From Dactylosporangium aurantiacum (GTDB lineage Bacteria > Actinomycetota > Actinomycetes > Mycobacteriales > Micromonosporaceae): a stretch of 64,000 nt of DNA. The notes beneath the pieces were generated by a model, which worked only from the letters and a program-made list of their open reading frames with translations, ran no database searches and had not been told where the DNA came from. Both the position numbers and the translations under genes were made by a program. Shown one piece after another: positions 17,462 to 25,727 of this stretch. Where the stretch lies: positions 124,001-188,000 of the forward strand of contig NZ_JNYJ01000015.1 in the NCBI RefSeq assembly GCF_000716715.1, read 5' to 3'. Each line of letters starts with the position of its first letter. Within the stretch, counting starts at the first letter, position 1.

Positions 17462-18738
17462 CGGCGGAACTCCGACACGACGAAGCGGCCCTTGCCGCCC
17501 CGGGTGAGCTCCAGGGTGTCGGCGCGGCGTACGTCGAGGTCGAAGGGGCGCCCGGCGCTGCCGTGCAGCCACTCGCGGGCGGCGCGGGCCAGGTCGTCGA
17601 AGCCGTGGCCGGTGCGGGCGTCCGGGACGAGCCACACGGTGATGTTGCCGGCCGGGTCCTGGCGGACCATGCACTCCGCGACGCCCGGCGTGCTGATGGC
17701 CATGCCGATGAAGGTGCCGGCGTAGATGCGCTCGCCGTCGGGGAGGGTGACATAGTCGTCGGCGCGCCCCTTGGTGAGCTCCAGGCGGGCGAACGTCCGG
17801 CCGCACGCGCACCGCTCGGCGTGGCGGGTGGCGCGGTCGCCGAGCCAGTACCGCAGCAACGGCATCGCCCGTTCGCGCCAGCCGGTGACCACGACGTGGC
17901 CCTCGGCGCCGTCCGGCACGGGACGGCCGTCGGGGTCGACGATCTCGACGTGGACGCGGTCCTCGGCGATGTGCAACTGTCCCTCGGCGCAGTCGAACGC
18001 GATGTGCATGAGCTCGTAGGCGGAGTACTCGTTGAAGACCGGCACACCGAAGCCCTCGGTGAGCTGCCGGCGCACCTCGGGGGTGAGCAGCTCCGACTCG
18101 GTGAAGACCACCCGCAGGGTGCGCCGCAGCGCGGCCAGCTCGTCGGGGCGCATGCCGCGCAGCAGGTCCCGCAGCATCACCGGGTAGCCGATCATCGCGT
18201 GCGGCCGCTCCCGCAGCAGGTGCTCGACCCTGGTGCGCACCGGCAGCGCGCTGTACACCACCGACCGGCGGAAGATGCCGAGCCGCTGGTACCAGGCGGT
18301 GTCCAGCGGGAACGGCTTGAAGTGCACCAACCGCGACCACGGTCGGTAGCGGCCGCCGGCGGCGGCGAAGCGGCGGATGTTGCAGGCGCGGTCGTGGGCG
18401 TAGTTGGCCGGGTCGTGCCACGCCTCGAGGATCTGCCCGCTGGTGCCGCTGGTCGTGTACACGGTGACCTGGTCGCGGGTGAACGCCGGGTCGCGGAACC
18501 GGTCCTCGCCCGCGGCGAGCACGTCGGCCTTGCGCAGCATCGGCAGCCGCGCGAAGTCCGCCGCGTCGTGCAGGCCGCCGATGTCGTACCGTCCGTCGCC
18601 GTACGCCGCCACCCGGGTCCGGGCGTGCCGCAGTGCGTCCCTGAGCCCGGCCAGAGTCAGCTGGTCCAGCCTGTCGCGGTCAAGATGCTGCGCCCGGGTC
18701 ACGGATCGCACGGAAAGAAGGCCACCGATGCTCGACAT
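17458..18738 (-). CDS. PaaK/CapK-like adenylate-forming enzyme
   Basis: 426 aa. The ATP-phosphate loop YTTSGTSG lies at residues 94-101, FNEYSAYE corresponds to the aromatic-Gly-Glu motif, and a cysteine pair CACGRTFARLELTKGRADD precedes the hinge. This is the pattern of phenylacetate-CoA ligase, coenzyme F390 synthetase and CapK proteins, which adenylate a carboxylate (or, for F390 synthetase, the deazaflavin). CapK-like members occur in capsule clusters. Here it converges on a glycan-type operon that also has an ATP-grasp ligase and acyltransferases. Substrate unknown. Confidence 0.85.
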   Translation of the reverse strand: MSSIGGLLSVRSVTRAQHLDRDRLDQLTLAGLRDALRHARTRVAAYGDGRYDIGGLHDAADFARLPMLRKADVLAAGEDRFRDPAFTRDQVTVYTTSGTSGQILEAWHDPANYAHDRACNIRRFAAAGGRYRPWSRLVHFKPFPLDTAWYQRLGIFRRSVVYSALPVRTRVEHLLRERPHAMIGYPVMLRDLLRGMRPDELAALRRTLRVVFTESELLTPEVRRQLTEGFGVPVFNEYSAYELMHIAFDCAEGQLHIAEDRVHVEIVDPDGRPVPDGAEGHVVVTGWRERAMPLLRYWLGDRATRHAERCACGRTFARLELTKGRADDYVTLPDGERIYAGTFIGMAISTPGVAECMVRQDPAGNITVWLVPDARTGHGFDDLARAAREWLHGSAGRPFDLDVRRADTLELTRGGKGRFVVSEFRR

Positions 18739-18774
18739 GGCGGCAAGTCTTGCAGACGGTGGTGTCGATCGATG

Positions 18775-19380
18775 TCAGGAAGCCGATGCGGCGAGCCGGT
18801 CGGTGCGCCGCACCGCGCCGGTCGCGGCGAACAGATCCCGCAGCAGCCCGATCTCGCCGCCGTGGTGCATCGTCTCGCGGTTGACGTGCACGATCAGCGC
18901 CGCCATCGGCTCGTCGGAGAAATAGGCGCCCTTCGGTCCCAAAGGGAGTTGCAGTGCGGCGTCGCCGAGTGTGGAAACGTGCCCGTGCCACGCACGGTAA
19001 CTGTCCTCGAGGAACGCGACGCCTTCCGCGGCGGTGTGCGGCAGATCGGCCGGTACGTGCCGCGGGTCGAACATGTCCGCGTCGTCGCCGACACTTCCGG
19101 CGCCGAAGAACGTGCTGCTCCGGGTCACGAAACAACCGACCGCGATGTGCATCATGCGCCAGGCGATCGTGGTGACCGGCTGCGGGCCGGTGCGCGGACC
19201 GGGGTCGGCGCGGTAATTCCCGTCGGCGTCGGGCCGGACCGTCAAGCAGCCGGGTACCGGTTCCCAGAAGTATTCCTCGTCGGTCAGGCCGTCGAGCCGG
19301 GGGTGCAGGTGGGCGTCCCAGTAGAAGGCCAACTGGCCGATCAGCAGCTCGCCCCAGGCAGGTGTGGAAGAGTTCGCCAT
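18775..19380 (-). CDS. DinB-family protein
   Basis: 201 aa. A four-helix DinB/YfiT-like fold is indicated by GELLIGQLAFYWDAHLHPRLDGLTDEEY, TIAWRMMHIAVG (first metal His), and AALIVHVNRETMHHGGEIGLLRDL with the closely spaced HVNRETMHHGGE metal ligands. Relatives include mycothiol- or bacillithiol-dependent transferases and enzymes of unknown activity. ATG 19380 was chosen because it starts the conserved region. Divergent from lsr2. Confidence 0.85.
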   Translation of the reverse strand: MANSSTPAWGELLIGQLAFYWDAHLHPRLDGLTDEEYFWEPVPGCLTVRPDADGNYRADPGPRTGPQPVTTIAWRMMHIAVGCFVTRSSTFFGAGSVGDDADMFDPRHVPADLPHTAAEGVAFLEDSYRAWHGHVSTLGDAALQLPLGPKGAYFSDEPMAALIVHVNRETMHHGGEIGLLRDLFAATGAVRRTDRLAASAS

Positions 19381-19464
19381 GGGTAGAGTCTCGCCGATGC
19401 TGCGATCATGCACCGCCCGGCCGATCGGGTCGTAATTGGGTCGACACGATCGGTGATGGTGCCT

Positions 19465-19489
19465 ATTTGAAACAGACTGCACTTCAAAT
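19465..19489. promoter_or_regulatory. ATTTGAA/TTCAAAT inverted repeat upstream of lsr2
   Basis: Perfect 7-nt arms (19465-19471 and 19483-19489) separated by 11 nt, in the AT-rich gap between dinB and lsr2. A TACTAT box at 19505-19510 could be the lsr2 -10, which would place the right arm at the -35. Possible operator; AT-rich enough for Lsr2 self-binding. Confidence 0.45.
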
Positions 19490-19573
19490 CCTGGAAATGG
19501 GCGATACTATTTCTGCGATGGTCGACCGTAGGGTCGCCGCCATCACCCGCACCGTTACCGAGGAGGCGCCGTC

Positions 19574-19927
19574 ATGGCCAAGCGCGTCATTCAAGAACTG
19601 ATCGACGACTTGGACGGCAAGCCGGCCGACGAGAGCGTCCAGTTCGGTCTCGACGGCGTGCAGTATGCGATCGACCTGTCGAAGAAGAACGCCGAGAAAC
19701 TGCGCGCCGCGTTGAAGCCCTATGTTTCCGCCGGCACGAAGGTCGGGCGCGGCGCGGTCGTCGCGGCGGCCCGGTCGGGAGGGCGCGGCAGGAGCTCCAG
19801 CCGCGGCGACCGCGACCAGAACCGGGCCATCCGCGAATGGGCGCAGGGCGCCGGCTACCAGGTCTCCGACCGTGGCCGGATCAAGCAGGAGATCGTCGAC
19901 CAGTACCACGCCGCCGTGGGCCGCTGA
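19574..19927 (+). CDS. lsr2: Lsr2 nucleoid-associated protein
   Basis: 117 aa. N-terminal dimerisation domain (MAKRVIQELIDDLDGKPADE, VQFGLDGVQYAIDLSKKNAEKLR), a flexible Gly/Arg/Ser linker, and a C-terminal DNA-binding domain with the RGR minor-groove loop (YQVSDRGRIKQEIVDQY). Lsr2 is the H-NS analogue of Actinobacteria: it bridges AT-rich DNA and silences acquired genes. A good ribosome site (GAGGAGG) precedes ATG 19574. Full length for the family. Confidence 0.97.
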   Translation: MAKRVIQELIDDLDGKPADESVQFGLDGVQYAIDLSKKNAEKLRAALKPYVSAGTKVGRGAVVAAARSGGRGRSSSRGDRDQNRAIREWAQGAGYQVSDRGRIKQEIVDQYHAAVGR

Positions 19928-19966
19928 GCGCCGCCCGGGGCGTCACCCGCCCGTCGTGAGAGCACC

Positions 19967-19996
19967 AGCGGCTCCGGTCCGAGGACCGGAGCCGCT
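19967..19996. terminator. Perfect 14-bp hairpin between lsr2 and the Bcr/CflA gene
   Basis: AGCGGCTCCGGTCC (19967-19980) is followed after 2 nt by its exact reverse complement (19983-19996). It sits between two convergent genes and is symmetric, so it probably terminates both. Confidence 0.75.
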
Positions 19997-20033
19997 GCCG
20001 TACGGGGCCGTGGAGAGGCGGTGCAGGGCCGTT

Positions 20034-21275
20034 CTAGGCGGCCGCTGGGGCGGCGACCTCCGCGGGAGCCGCCGTGGCGTCCTCCGGGGCGGTGACCAGC
20101 GAGCCGGGCCGCACCACCACGAGCAGGGTGAGGGTGGCGGTGAGCATGCCGCCGGCGATCACCACCGACATCGCCGTCGCGCCGGTGCCCAGCACGCCGA
20201 CCAGCGGGGCGGCGACGGCACCCACGCCGAACTGCACCGCACCGAGCAGCGCCGCCGCGGTGCCCGCCGCCTCGCCGTGCCGGGACATGGCCAGGGCCGG
20301 CGCGTTCGGCAGGGCCAGACCGGCGGAGGCCAGGACCGCCCACAGCGCGGCCAGCAGCGCCGGCAGCCCACCGAGGCCGGTGGCGGCGAAGATGACCAGG
20401 ACCGCCCCGGCGAGCGTGCCGGCGGTCAGGGCCGAGCCGAGGATGCGCTGCGGGGTGAACCGGCGCAGCAGCCGCACGTTGTACTGGGTGCCGCCGATCA
20501 GCCCGACCGCGCCGGCGCCGAAGGCCAGCCCGAACTGGGCCTCGCTGAGGCCGTACACCTCCTGCAGCACGAACGACGAGCCGCCGACGTAGGCGAAGAG
20601 CGCCGCCATGGCCAGGCCGGCGACCAGGACCAGCCCGACGAACACGCGGTCGCGCAGCAGGGAGCCGTAGACGCCGAGGGTGGCCACGACCCCGCCGGAG
20701 CGGCGGCGCGCCGGCGGCAGCGTCTCGGGCAGCGCGAGCGCGGCGAGGGTGCTGAGCAGCACCCCGAACGCGGCGAGCACCACGAAGACGCCCCGCCAGT
20801 CGGTCCAGCGCAGCACGGCGCTGCCGAGGGTGGGCGCGAGGATCGGCGCGGCGCCCATGACCAGCATCAGCCGGGAGAACAGGCGGGCGAACGCGGCGCC
20901 GCTGAACAGGTCCCGCACGATCGCCATGGCGACGACGGAGGAGGCGGCGACGCCGAGGCCCTGCAGGACGCGCAGCGCCCCGAGCACGGTGACGTCGGGG
21001 GCGAAGACGCAGCAGACGGAGGCGAGCACGTGCAGGACGAGACCGGCCAGCAGCGGCACCCGCCGGCCGACGGCGTCGGACCAGGGGCCGATCGCCAGCT
21101 GGCCGAGCGCGAGGCCGGCCAGGGTGCCGGTGAGGGTCAGCTGCACCGCGGTCGACGAGGTGTGCAGGTCGTCGGTGATGCTCGGCAGCGCCGGCAGGTA
21201 CATGTCGATGGTCAGCGGGCCGATGGCGATGAGCGAGCCGAGCACGAGCACCAGGCGAACGGGATTTGCGGTCAC
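20034..21275 (-). CDS. Bcr/CflA-type MFS drug efflux transporter
   Basis: 413 aa, 12 predicted helices. Opens with LVLVLGSLIAIGPLTIDMYLPALPSI (the family-specific DMYLPALP motif), then LGQLAIGPWSDAVGRRVPLL (MFS motif A). Proton-driven export of drugs and possibly amino acids or peptides. Its GTG start overlaps the stop of the upstream ABC exporter (GTGA), forming a two-gene efflux operon. Confidence 0.93.
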   Translation of the reverse strand: MTANPVRLVLVLGSLIAIGPLTIDMYLPALPSITDDLHTSSTAVQLTLTGTLAGLALGQLAIGPWSDAVGRRVPLLAGLVLHVLASVCCVFAPDVTVLGALRVLQGLGVAASSVVAMAIVRDLFSGAAFARLFSRLMLVMGAAPILAPTLGSAVLRWTDWRGVFVVLAAFGVLLSTLAALALPETLPPARRRSGGVVATLGVYGSLLRDRVFVGLVLVAGLAMAALFAYVGGSSFVLQEVYGLSEAQFGLAFGAGAVGLIGGTQYNVRLLRRFTPQRILGSALTAGTLAGAVLVIFAATGLGGLPALLAALWAVLASAGLALPNAPALAMSRHGEAAGTAAALLGAVQFGVGAVAAPLVGVLGTGATAMSVVIAGGMLTATLTLLVVVRPGSLVTAPEDATAAPAEVAAPAAA

Positions 21276-23191
21276 ATCTTGTGGTCAAGCGTTTGATCAT
21301 CCAGAACATTCCCGGTGTCGGTCTGGTACGCGGTCGCCTGCAGGGCGTACAACTGCGCGTACAGGCCGCCGGCGGCGGAAAGCTCCTCGTGGGTGCCCTC
21401 CTCGACCAGCCTGCCGTGGTCCAGGACGTAGATCCGGTCGACCTCGCGGACGCTCGCCATGCGGTGCGTGATGAGCACCACCGTGCGCCCCGCGGCCAGC
21501 TCGCGCAGCCGGCCGTAGACGGCGTGCTCGGCGCGGGCGTCGAGGTTCGCGGTCGGCTCGTCGCAGATGAGCAGCGGCGCGTCGCGGAAGAACGCGCGGG
21601 CGATGGCGAGGCGCTGCCACTGGCCGCCGGACAGCTCCGCGCCGTCGTTGAAGTGCCGCGACAGCAGCGTCCGGTACTGCCGGGGCAGCTCGACGATGAA
21701 CCCGTGCGCGTCGCCGCGGTCGGCGGCGGCCTCGATCTCCGCCTGGGTGGTGACCCGGTCGTGCCGGCCGGTCGTGATGTTCTCCGCCGCCGACAGCGGC
21801 CAGTTCGTCGGGTCCTGCATGACGACGGCGACGTGCTCGCGGACGCTGTCGGGGTCGCGCCCGGCGAGGTCGACACCGTCCCACGCGATCACCCCGCTGT
21901 CCGGCCGGTACAGCGCGGCGAGGAGCTTCGCCAGGGTCGACTTGCCGGAGCCGTTCTCGCCGACCAGCGCGATCGTCTGCCCGCGGCGGATGGTGAGGCT
22001 GACCCCGGCGACCGCCGGCCGGGCCGCGCCCGGGTAGGTGAAGGTCACGTCCCGCAGGCTCAGCGTCTCGAAGCCGGCCGGCGCCGCGGGCTGGTCCAGG
22101 GGTTCGGAGCGGGCCGTGGCGAGGGCGCAGAAGGACTCGTAGTCGCCGAAGTAGAGGCCCTGCTCGTACAGGTGGTTCACCGAGAACGCGACCTGGGTGA
22201 GCGCGTTGATGCCGGTGCTGATCGCGTACGCCGCCGCGCCGCCGACCGCGATGTCCATCCGGCCGGCCAGCAGCAGCCCGATGAGCGCGGCGTACGCGGC
22301 ACCGGTCGCCAGCGCGCCCAGGGCATGGCCGACCAGGTTGGTGCGCACCTGCGCGGCGGAGACCTTCACCTGCTCGCGGGTCGCCGCGTCGAGCAGCCGG
22401 CGGACCTCGGCGAGCAGGTACCGCTGCAGCGTGAACGCCCGCAGCTCGCCGGCCTGGTCCCGCTCGGCGAGCAGGTCCGACAGCATCCACTTGCGCCGCC
22501 ACACGGCGATGAGGCGCAGCTGCTGGCGGTAGCCGAGCCGGGCCGAGCGCACCGACGCCCAGAAGTTCGGCACGACCGCGAGCACCAGCAGCGGCAGCAG
22601 CAGCGGGTGCAGCACGGCGAGGACCCCGGCGGCCGCGGCGAGGGACACGACGTTGGTGCCGAGCTCGATGGCGTGGTCGACGATGCGCTGCGCGGCGTCG
22701 ATGCCGCGGTCACGGGCGCGCTGCATCCGGTCGCGCCAGTCGGCGTCGTCGAACGTGGCGAGGTCCACCCGGGTGGTCAGCTCCAGCAGCCGCAGCTCGG
22801 CGGCCTGGCTCACCTGCGGCGACAGCCGCCCCTGCGCGGCGGTCGCGGCGGAGGCCAGCAGCGTGCGTGCGGCCCCGGCGGCGACCATGACCAGCAGCGA
22901 CGGCACCGCCGCGCGGATCCGGTCCGGGGTCGGGCCCTCCCGCAGCAGCCCGTCCAGCACGCCGACGACGTTGACCAGGCCGACGCCGGCGGCGACCCCG
23001 GCGGCCAGGTTGAACACCGCGACGGCCGCCGTGGTGCGCCGGTCGGTGCGCCACGCCAGGCGCCACGCCTGCACCAGCAGTCCCGGCAGCCGGCGCACCA
23101 TCCGCCCGAATGACGCGGAGGCGGCCTCGGCGGTGGCCGTGAGCCAGTACGGGACCGCGAGCTCGTCCGCCGGGTCGCCTTCGATCGTCAT
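21272..23191 (-). CDS. ABC exporter, fused permease-ATPase
   Basis: 639 aa. The N-terminal ~330 residues form the six-helix exporter domain; the rest is the ATPase: Walker A VGENGSGKSTL, Q-loop region VVMQDPTNWP, signature ELSGGQWQRLAIARAF, Walker B PLLICDEPTANLD, and His switch LITHR. A half-transporter that must dimerise. Substrate unknown; lipid, peptide or drug export is typical. Co-transcribed with the Bcr/CflA gene and divergent from the GT2-like gene at 23256. Confidence 0.93.
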   Translation of the reverse strand: MTIEGDPADELAVPYWLTATAEAASASFGRMVRRLPGLLVQAWRLAWRTDRRTTAAVAVFNLAAGVAAGVGLVNVVGVLDGLLREGPTPDRIRAAVPSLLVMVAAGAARTLLASAATAAQGRLSPQVSQAAELRLLELTTRVDLATFDDADWRDRMQRARDRGIDAAQRIVDHAIELGTNVVSLAAAAGVLAVLHPLLLPLLVLAVVPNFWASVRSARLGYRQQLRLIAVWRRKWMLSDLLAERDQAGELRAFTLQRYLLAEVRRLLDAATREQVKVSAAQVRTNLVGHALGALATGAAYAALIGLLLAGRMDIAVGGAAAYAISTGINALTQVAFSVNHLYEQGLYFGDYESFCALATARSEPLDQPAAPAGFETLSLRDVTFTYPGAARPAVAGVSLTIRRGQTIALVGENGSGKSTLAKLLAALYRPDSGVIAWDGVDLAGRDPDSVREHVAVVMQDPTNWPLSAAENITTGRHDRVTTQAEIEAAADRGDAHGFIVELPRQYRTLLSRHFNDGAELSGGQWQRLAIARAFFRDAPLLICDEPTANLDARAEHAVYGRLRELAAGRTVVLITHRMASVREVDRIYVLDHGRLVEEGTHEELSAAGGLYAQLYALQATAYQTDTGNVLDDQTLDHKM

Positions 23192-23255
23192 ATGTCTATG
23201 GTGCCGCGCTCCGACAAACGCTCAGGTCGGCCGAACGGCCGCCGATCGGGCAGGG

Positions 23256-24383
23256 GTGAACCTTGCCGCCGTGCTGATCGTGCGTGACTCGGCCACCATG
23301 CTGACGCGGTGCCTGACGTCGCTGAGCGGCGTCGTCGACACGATCCACGTCCACGACACCGGTTCCGAGGACGGCACTCCGGCCCTGGCCGGCGAGCTCG
23401 GCGCCGTGGTCAGCCACGGCACCTGGACCGGCGACTTCGCCGCCGCCCGCAACGCGGCGCTCGCGGCGGCCGCCGCGGCGCGGGGCACGCCGTGGACCCC
23501 GGCCGACTGGGTGCTCAGCATCGACGCCGACGACCGGGCCGTCGCCGCGCCCGGCAAGCTGCGCGAGGTCCTCGCCGCCACGACCGCCGACGCGCTGCTG
23601 GTCGACATCGACAACGCGCACGACGAGCTGCCGTACACGTTCCGCACCGCGCGGCTGTTCCGCCCCGCGCACCTGCGCTGGCAGGGCCGCGTCCACGAGC
23701 ACCTGGTCCGCATCGCCGGCGGCGGCGCGCCGGACGTGTTCGCCGACCGCGGCCACGGCACCGGCGTCGGCACCGGCTACGGGACCGGCCACGGGGCCGG
23801 CACGGTGCAGGGGATCGGGATCGTCGAGTGGCCGTCGGCGCCGCGCGAGGCGATCCTGCTGGAGCATCAGGGGTACGCGGACCCGCAGGAGCGGCGTAGC
23901 AAGGCCGAACGCAACGTCGAGCTGGCCCAGGCGGTCCTCGACGGCATCGCCGACGGCTCCACGGACTCCTCGCTCGTCGCGGACACCCTGCTGGACCTGG
24001 GCCGCAGCCTGGTCGGGGCGGGCCGCACCCAGGACGCCGTCGACGCGTTCGAGACCCTGCGGGAGCTGGCGCCCGGCACCCGGCAGTGGATCCTCGGCAC
24101 CGACGCCCTGGCCCGGCTGCTGCTCGGCGCCGGGATGGACGAGGCGGTGCTGGTGCTGACCGCGCAGCTGCGCGGCGCCGGGGTCGCCCGCGACTACTGC
24201 GACTGGCTCGACGCGCAGGCCCTCGCCCAGCTCGGTGACGTCGCCGAGGCGTGGCGGCTGCTGCAGCCCGTGCAACGGGTGGTCGACCCGGCCGGACGGG
24301 TGTACCCGCCGGAGCACCTCGCCGAGCTCAAACGCCTCGTGGACCGGCTGCACACGATGTCCACCGCGGCGGGCGGGACCTGA
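23256..24383 (+). CDS. Family 2 glycosyltransferase with TPR-like C-terminus
   Basis: 375 aa from GTG 23256. GT-A domain: NLAAVLIVRDSATMLTRCLTSL, HDTGSEDGT, WVLSIDADDRAV (DxD), LRWQGRVHEHL. This resembles the SunS/YcbJ-like and TPR-linked GT2 proteins that glycosylate peptides or lipids. The C-terminal ~170 residues are helical with TPR-like pairing (DTLLDLGRSLVGAGRTQDAVDAFETL). A low-complexity Gly/Thr/His insert (GTGVGTGYGTGHGAG) interrupts the junction. Acceptor unknown. Confidence 0.82.
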   Translation: MNLAAVLIVRDSATMLTRCLTSLSGVVDTIHVHDTGSEDGTPALAGELGAVVSHGTWTGDFAAARNAALAAAAAARGTPWTPADWVLSIDADDRAVAAPGKLREVLAATTADALLVDIDNAHDELPYTFRTARLFRPAHLRWQGRVHEHLVRIAGGGAPDVFADRGHGTGVGTGYGTGHGAGTVQGIGIVEWPSAPREAILLEHQGYADPQERRSKAERNVELAQAVLDGIADGSTDSSLVADTLLDLGRSLVGAGRTQDAVDAFETLRELAPGTRQWILGTDALARLLLGAGMDEAVLVLTAQLRGAGVARDYCDWLDAQALAQLGDVAEAWRLLQPVQRVVDPAGRVYPPEHLAELKRLVDRLHTMSTAAGGT

Positions 24384-24431
24384 CGGCCCGCCGCACGCAT
24401 CGCCGCCGCGTGCGTGGGTATGGATGACGGC

Positions 24432-25370
24432 ATGCGAATCGGTTACTTCCTGTCCACGGAGGAGTACACCCCGGCGCAGCTGATCGAGCAGGCCAAGCTC
24501 GCCCAGGACGCCGGCTTCTCCGCGCTGTGGATCTCCGACCATTACCACCCGTGGAACGACGCGCAGGGGCAGAGCCCGCACGTCTGGTCGCTGATCGGGG
24601 CCCTGAGCCAGGTCGTCAGCATCCCCGTGACGACGGCGGTGACCTGCCCGATCATGCGCATCCACCCGACGATCGTCGCGCAGGCCGCGGCCACGAGCGC
24701 GGTCATGCACGAGGGCCGCTTCGTCCTCGGCGTCGGCACCGGCGAGGCGCTCAACGAGCACATCCACGGCGACGCCTGGCCGAGCGCGGCCGAGCGCCTC
24801 GAGATGCTCGAGGAGGCCGTCCACGTCATGCGGGAGCTGTGGGACGGCGGGTTCGTCAACCACCGCGGCAAGCACTACACGGTGGAGCAGGCGCAGGTGT
24901 ACACGCGGCCCGAGACCCCGCCGAAGGTGTACATGTCCGCGTTCGGACCGAAGGCGCTGGAGCTGGCCGGGCGGATCGCGGACGGGTTCATGTCCGTGGC
25001 GCCGGTCGCCGAGCACGTCGAGGCGTTCCGCAAGGGCGGCGGCGGGGACAAGCCGGTGCAGGGCGGCTTCAAGGCCTGCTACGCCGAGACCGAGGACGCC
25101 GGCGTGCGGATCGCGCACGAGCTGTGGGCGAACGCGAGCGTCCCCGGCGAGCTGTCGCAGGTGCTGCCGTCGCCGAAGCACTTCGAGCAGGCGTCGCAGC
25201 TCGTCACCCCGGACATGACCCGGCAGGCGATCGCCTGCGGGCCGGACCCGGCGAAGCAGGCGGCCCAGCTCAAGCAGTACGAGGACGCCGGTTTCGACGA
25301 GGTGTACGTCGCCAACATCGGACCGCACTACGCCGAGCTGATCGATCTGTACAAGCGGGAGTTCCTGTAG
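24432..25370 (+). CDS. F420-dependent luciferase-like oxidoreductase
   Basis: 312 aa from ATG 24432. TIM-barrel LLM class: RIGYFLSTEEYTPAQLIEQAKLAQDAGFSALWISDHYHPW, GVGTGEALNEHIHGDAWP, PPKVYMSAFGPKALELAGRIADGFMSV. These are hallmarks of the F420-dependent glucose-6-phosphate-dehydrogenase-related group in Actinobacteria. It would transfer hydride to or from coenzyme F420 in the cytosol. Substrate unknown. An upstream in-frame ATG at 24414 is possible. Confidence 0.9.
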   Translation: MRIGYFLSTEEYTPAQLIEQAKLAQDAGFSALWISDHYHPWNDAQGQSPHVWSLIGALSQVVSIPVTTAVTCPIMRIHPTIVAQAAATSAVMHEGRFVLGVGTGEALNEHIHGDAWPSAAERLEMLEEAVHVMRELWDGGFVNHRGKHYTVEQAQVYTRPETPPKVYMSAFGPKALELAGRIADGFMSVAPVAEHVEAFRKGGGGDKPVQGGFKACYAETEDAGVRIAHELWANASVPGELSQVLPSPKHFEQASQLVTPDMTRQAIACGPDPAKQAAQLKQYEDAGFDEVYVANIGPHYAELIDLYKREFL

Positions 25371-25387
25371 CCGTCAGAAGGTGGGTC

Positions 25388-25711
25388 ATGCCGCAGCAGG
25401 CATGGAGCGACAAGCGTGAACGCCAGTACGAGCACATCAAGCGCAGCGTCAAGGCGCAGGGCCGCGCCGAGGACGTCGCCGAGGAGATCGCGGCGCGCAC
25501 CGTGAACAAGGAACGGGCCCGCGCCGGTGAGGCCCGCACGTCGAGCCGCACCTCGACGCGGGACATCTCCTCCAGCCGCCGCGGCGGGCTGCGCTCGCAC
25601 CAGGGACCCGGCGGCCGCACCCGCGACCAGCTGTACGAGGAGGCCCGGCGCAAGAACGTCAAGGGCCGCTCGAAGATGACGAAGGCCGAGCTGGAGAAGG
25701 CCGTCGGCTGA
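25388..25711 (+). CDS. Small basic protein with Rho N-terminal-like (SAP/LEM-type) C-terminus
   Basis: 107 aa. Highly charged N-terminal helix (WSDKRERQYEHIKRSVKAQGR, AEEIAARTVNKERARAGEA), a Ser/Thr/Arg linker, then TRDQLYEEARRKNVKGRSKMTKAELEKAV, which fits the Rho_N helix-extended-loop-helix. Often annotated as a plasmid stabilisation protein in actinomycetes without evidence for that role. Probably nucleic-acid binding. Begins 18 nt after the LLM gene. Confidence 0.75.
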   Translation: MPQQAWSDKRERQYEHIKRSVKAQGRAEDVAEEIAARTVNKERARAGEARTSSRTSTRDISSSRRGGLRSHQGPGGRTRDQLYEEARRKNVKGRSKMTKAELEKAVG

Positions 25712-25727
25712 GCGCTACGGTGACGGT

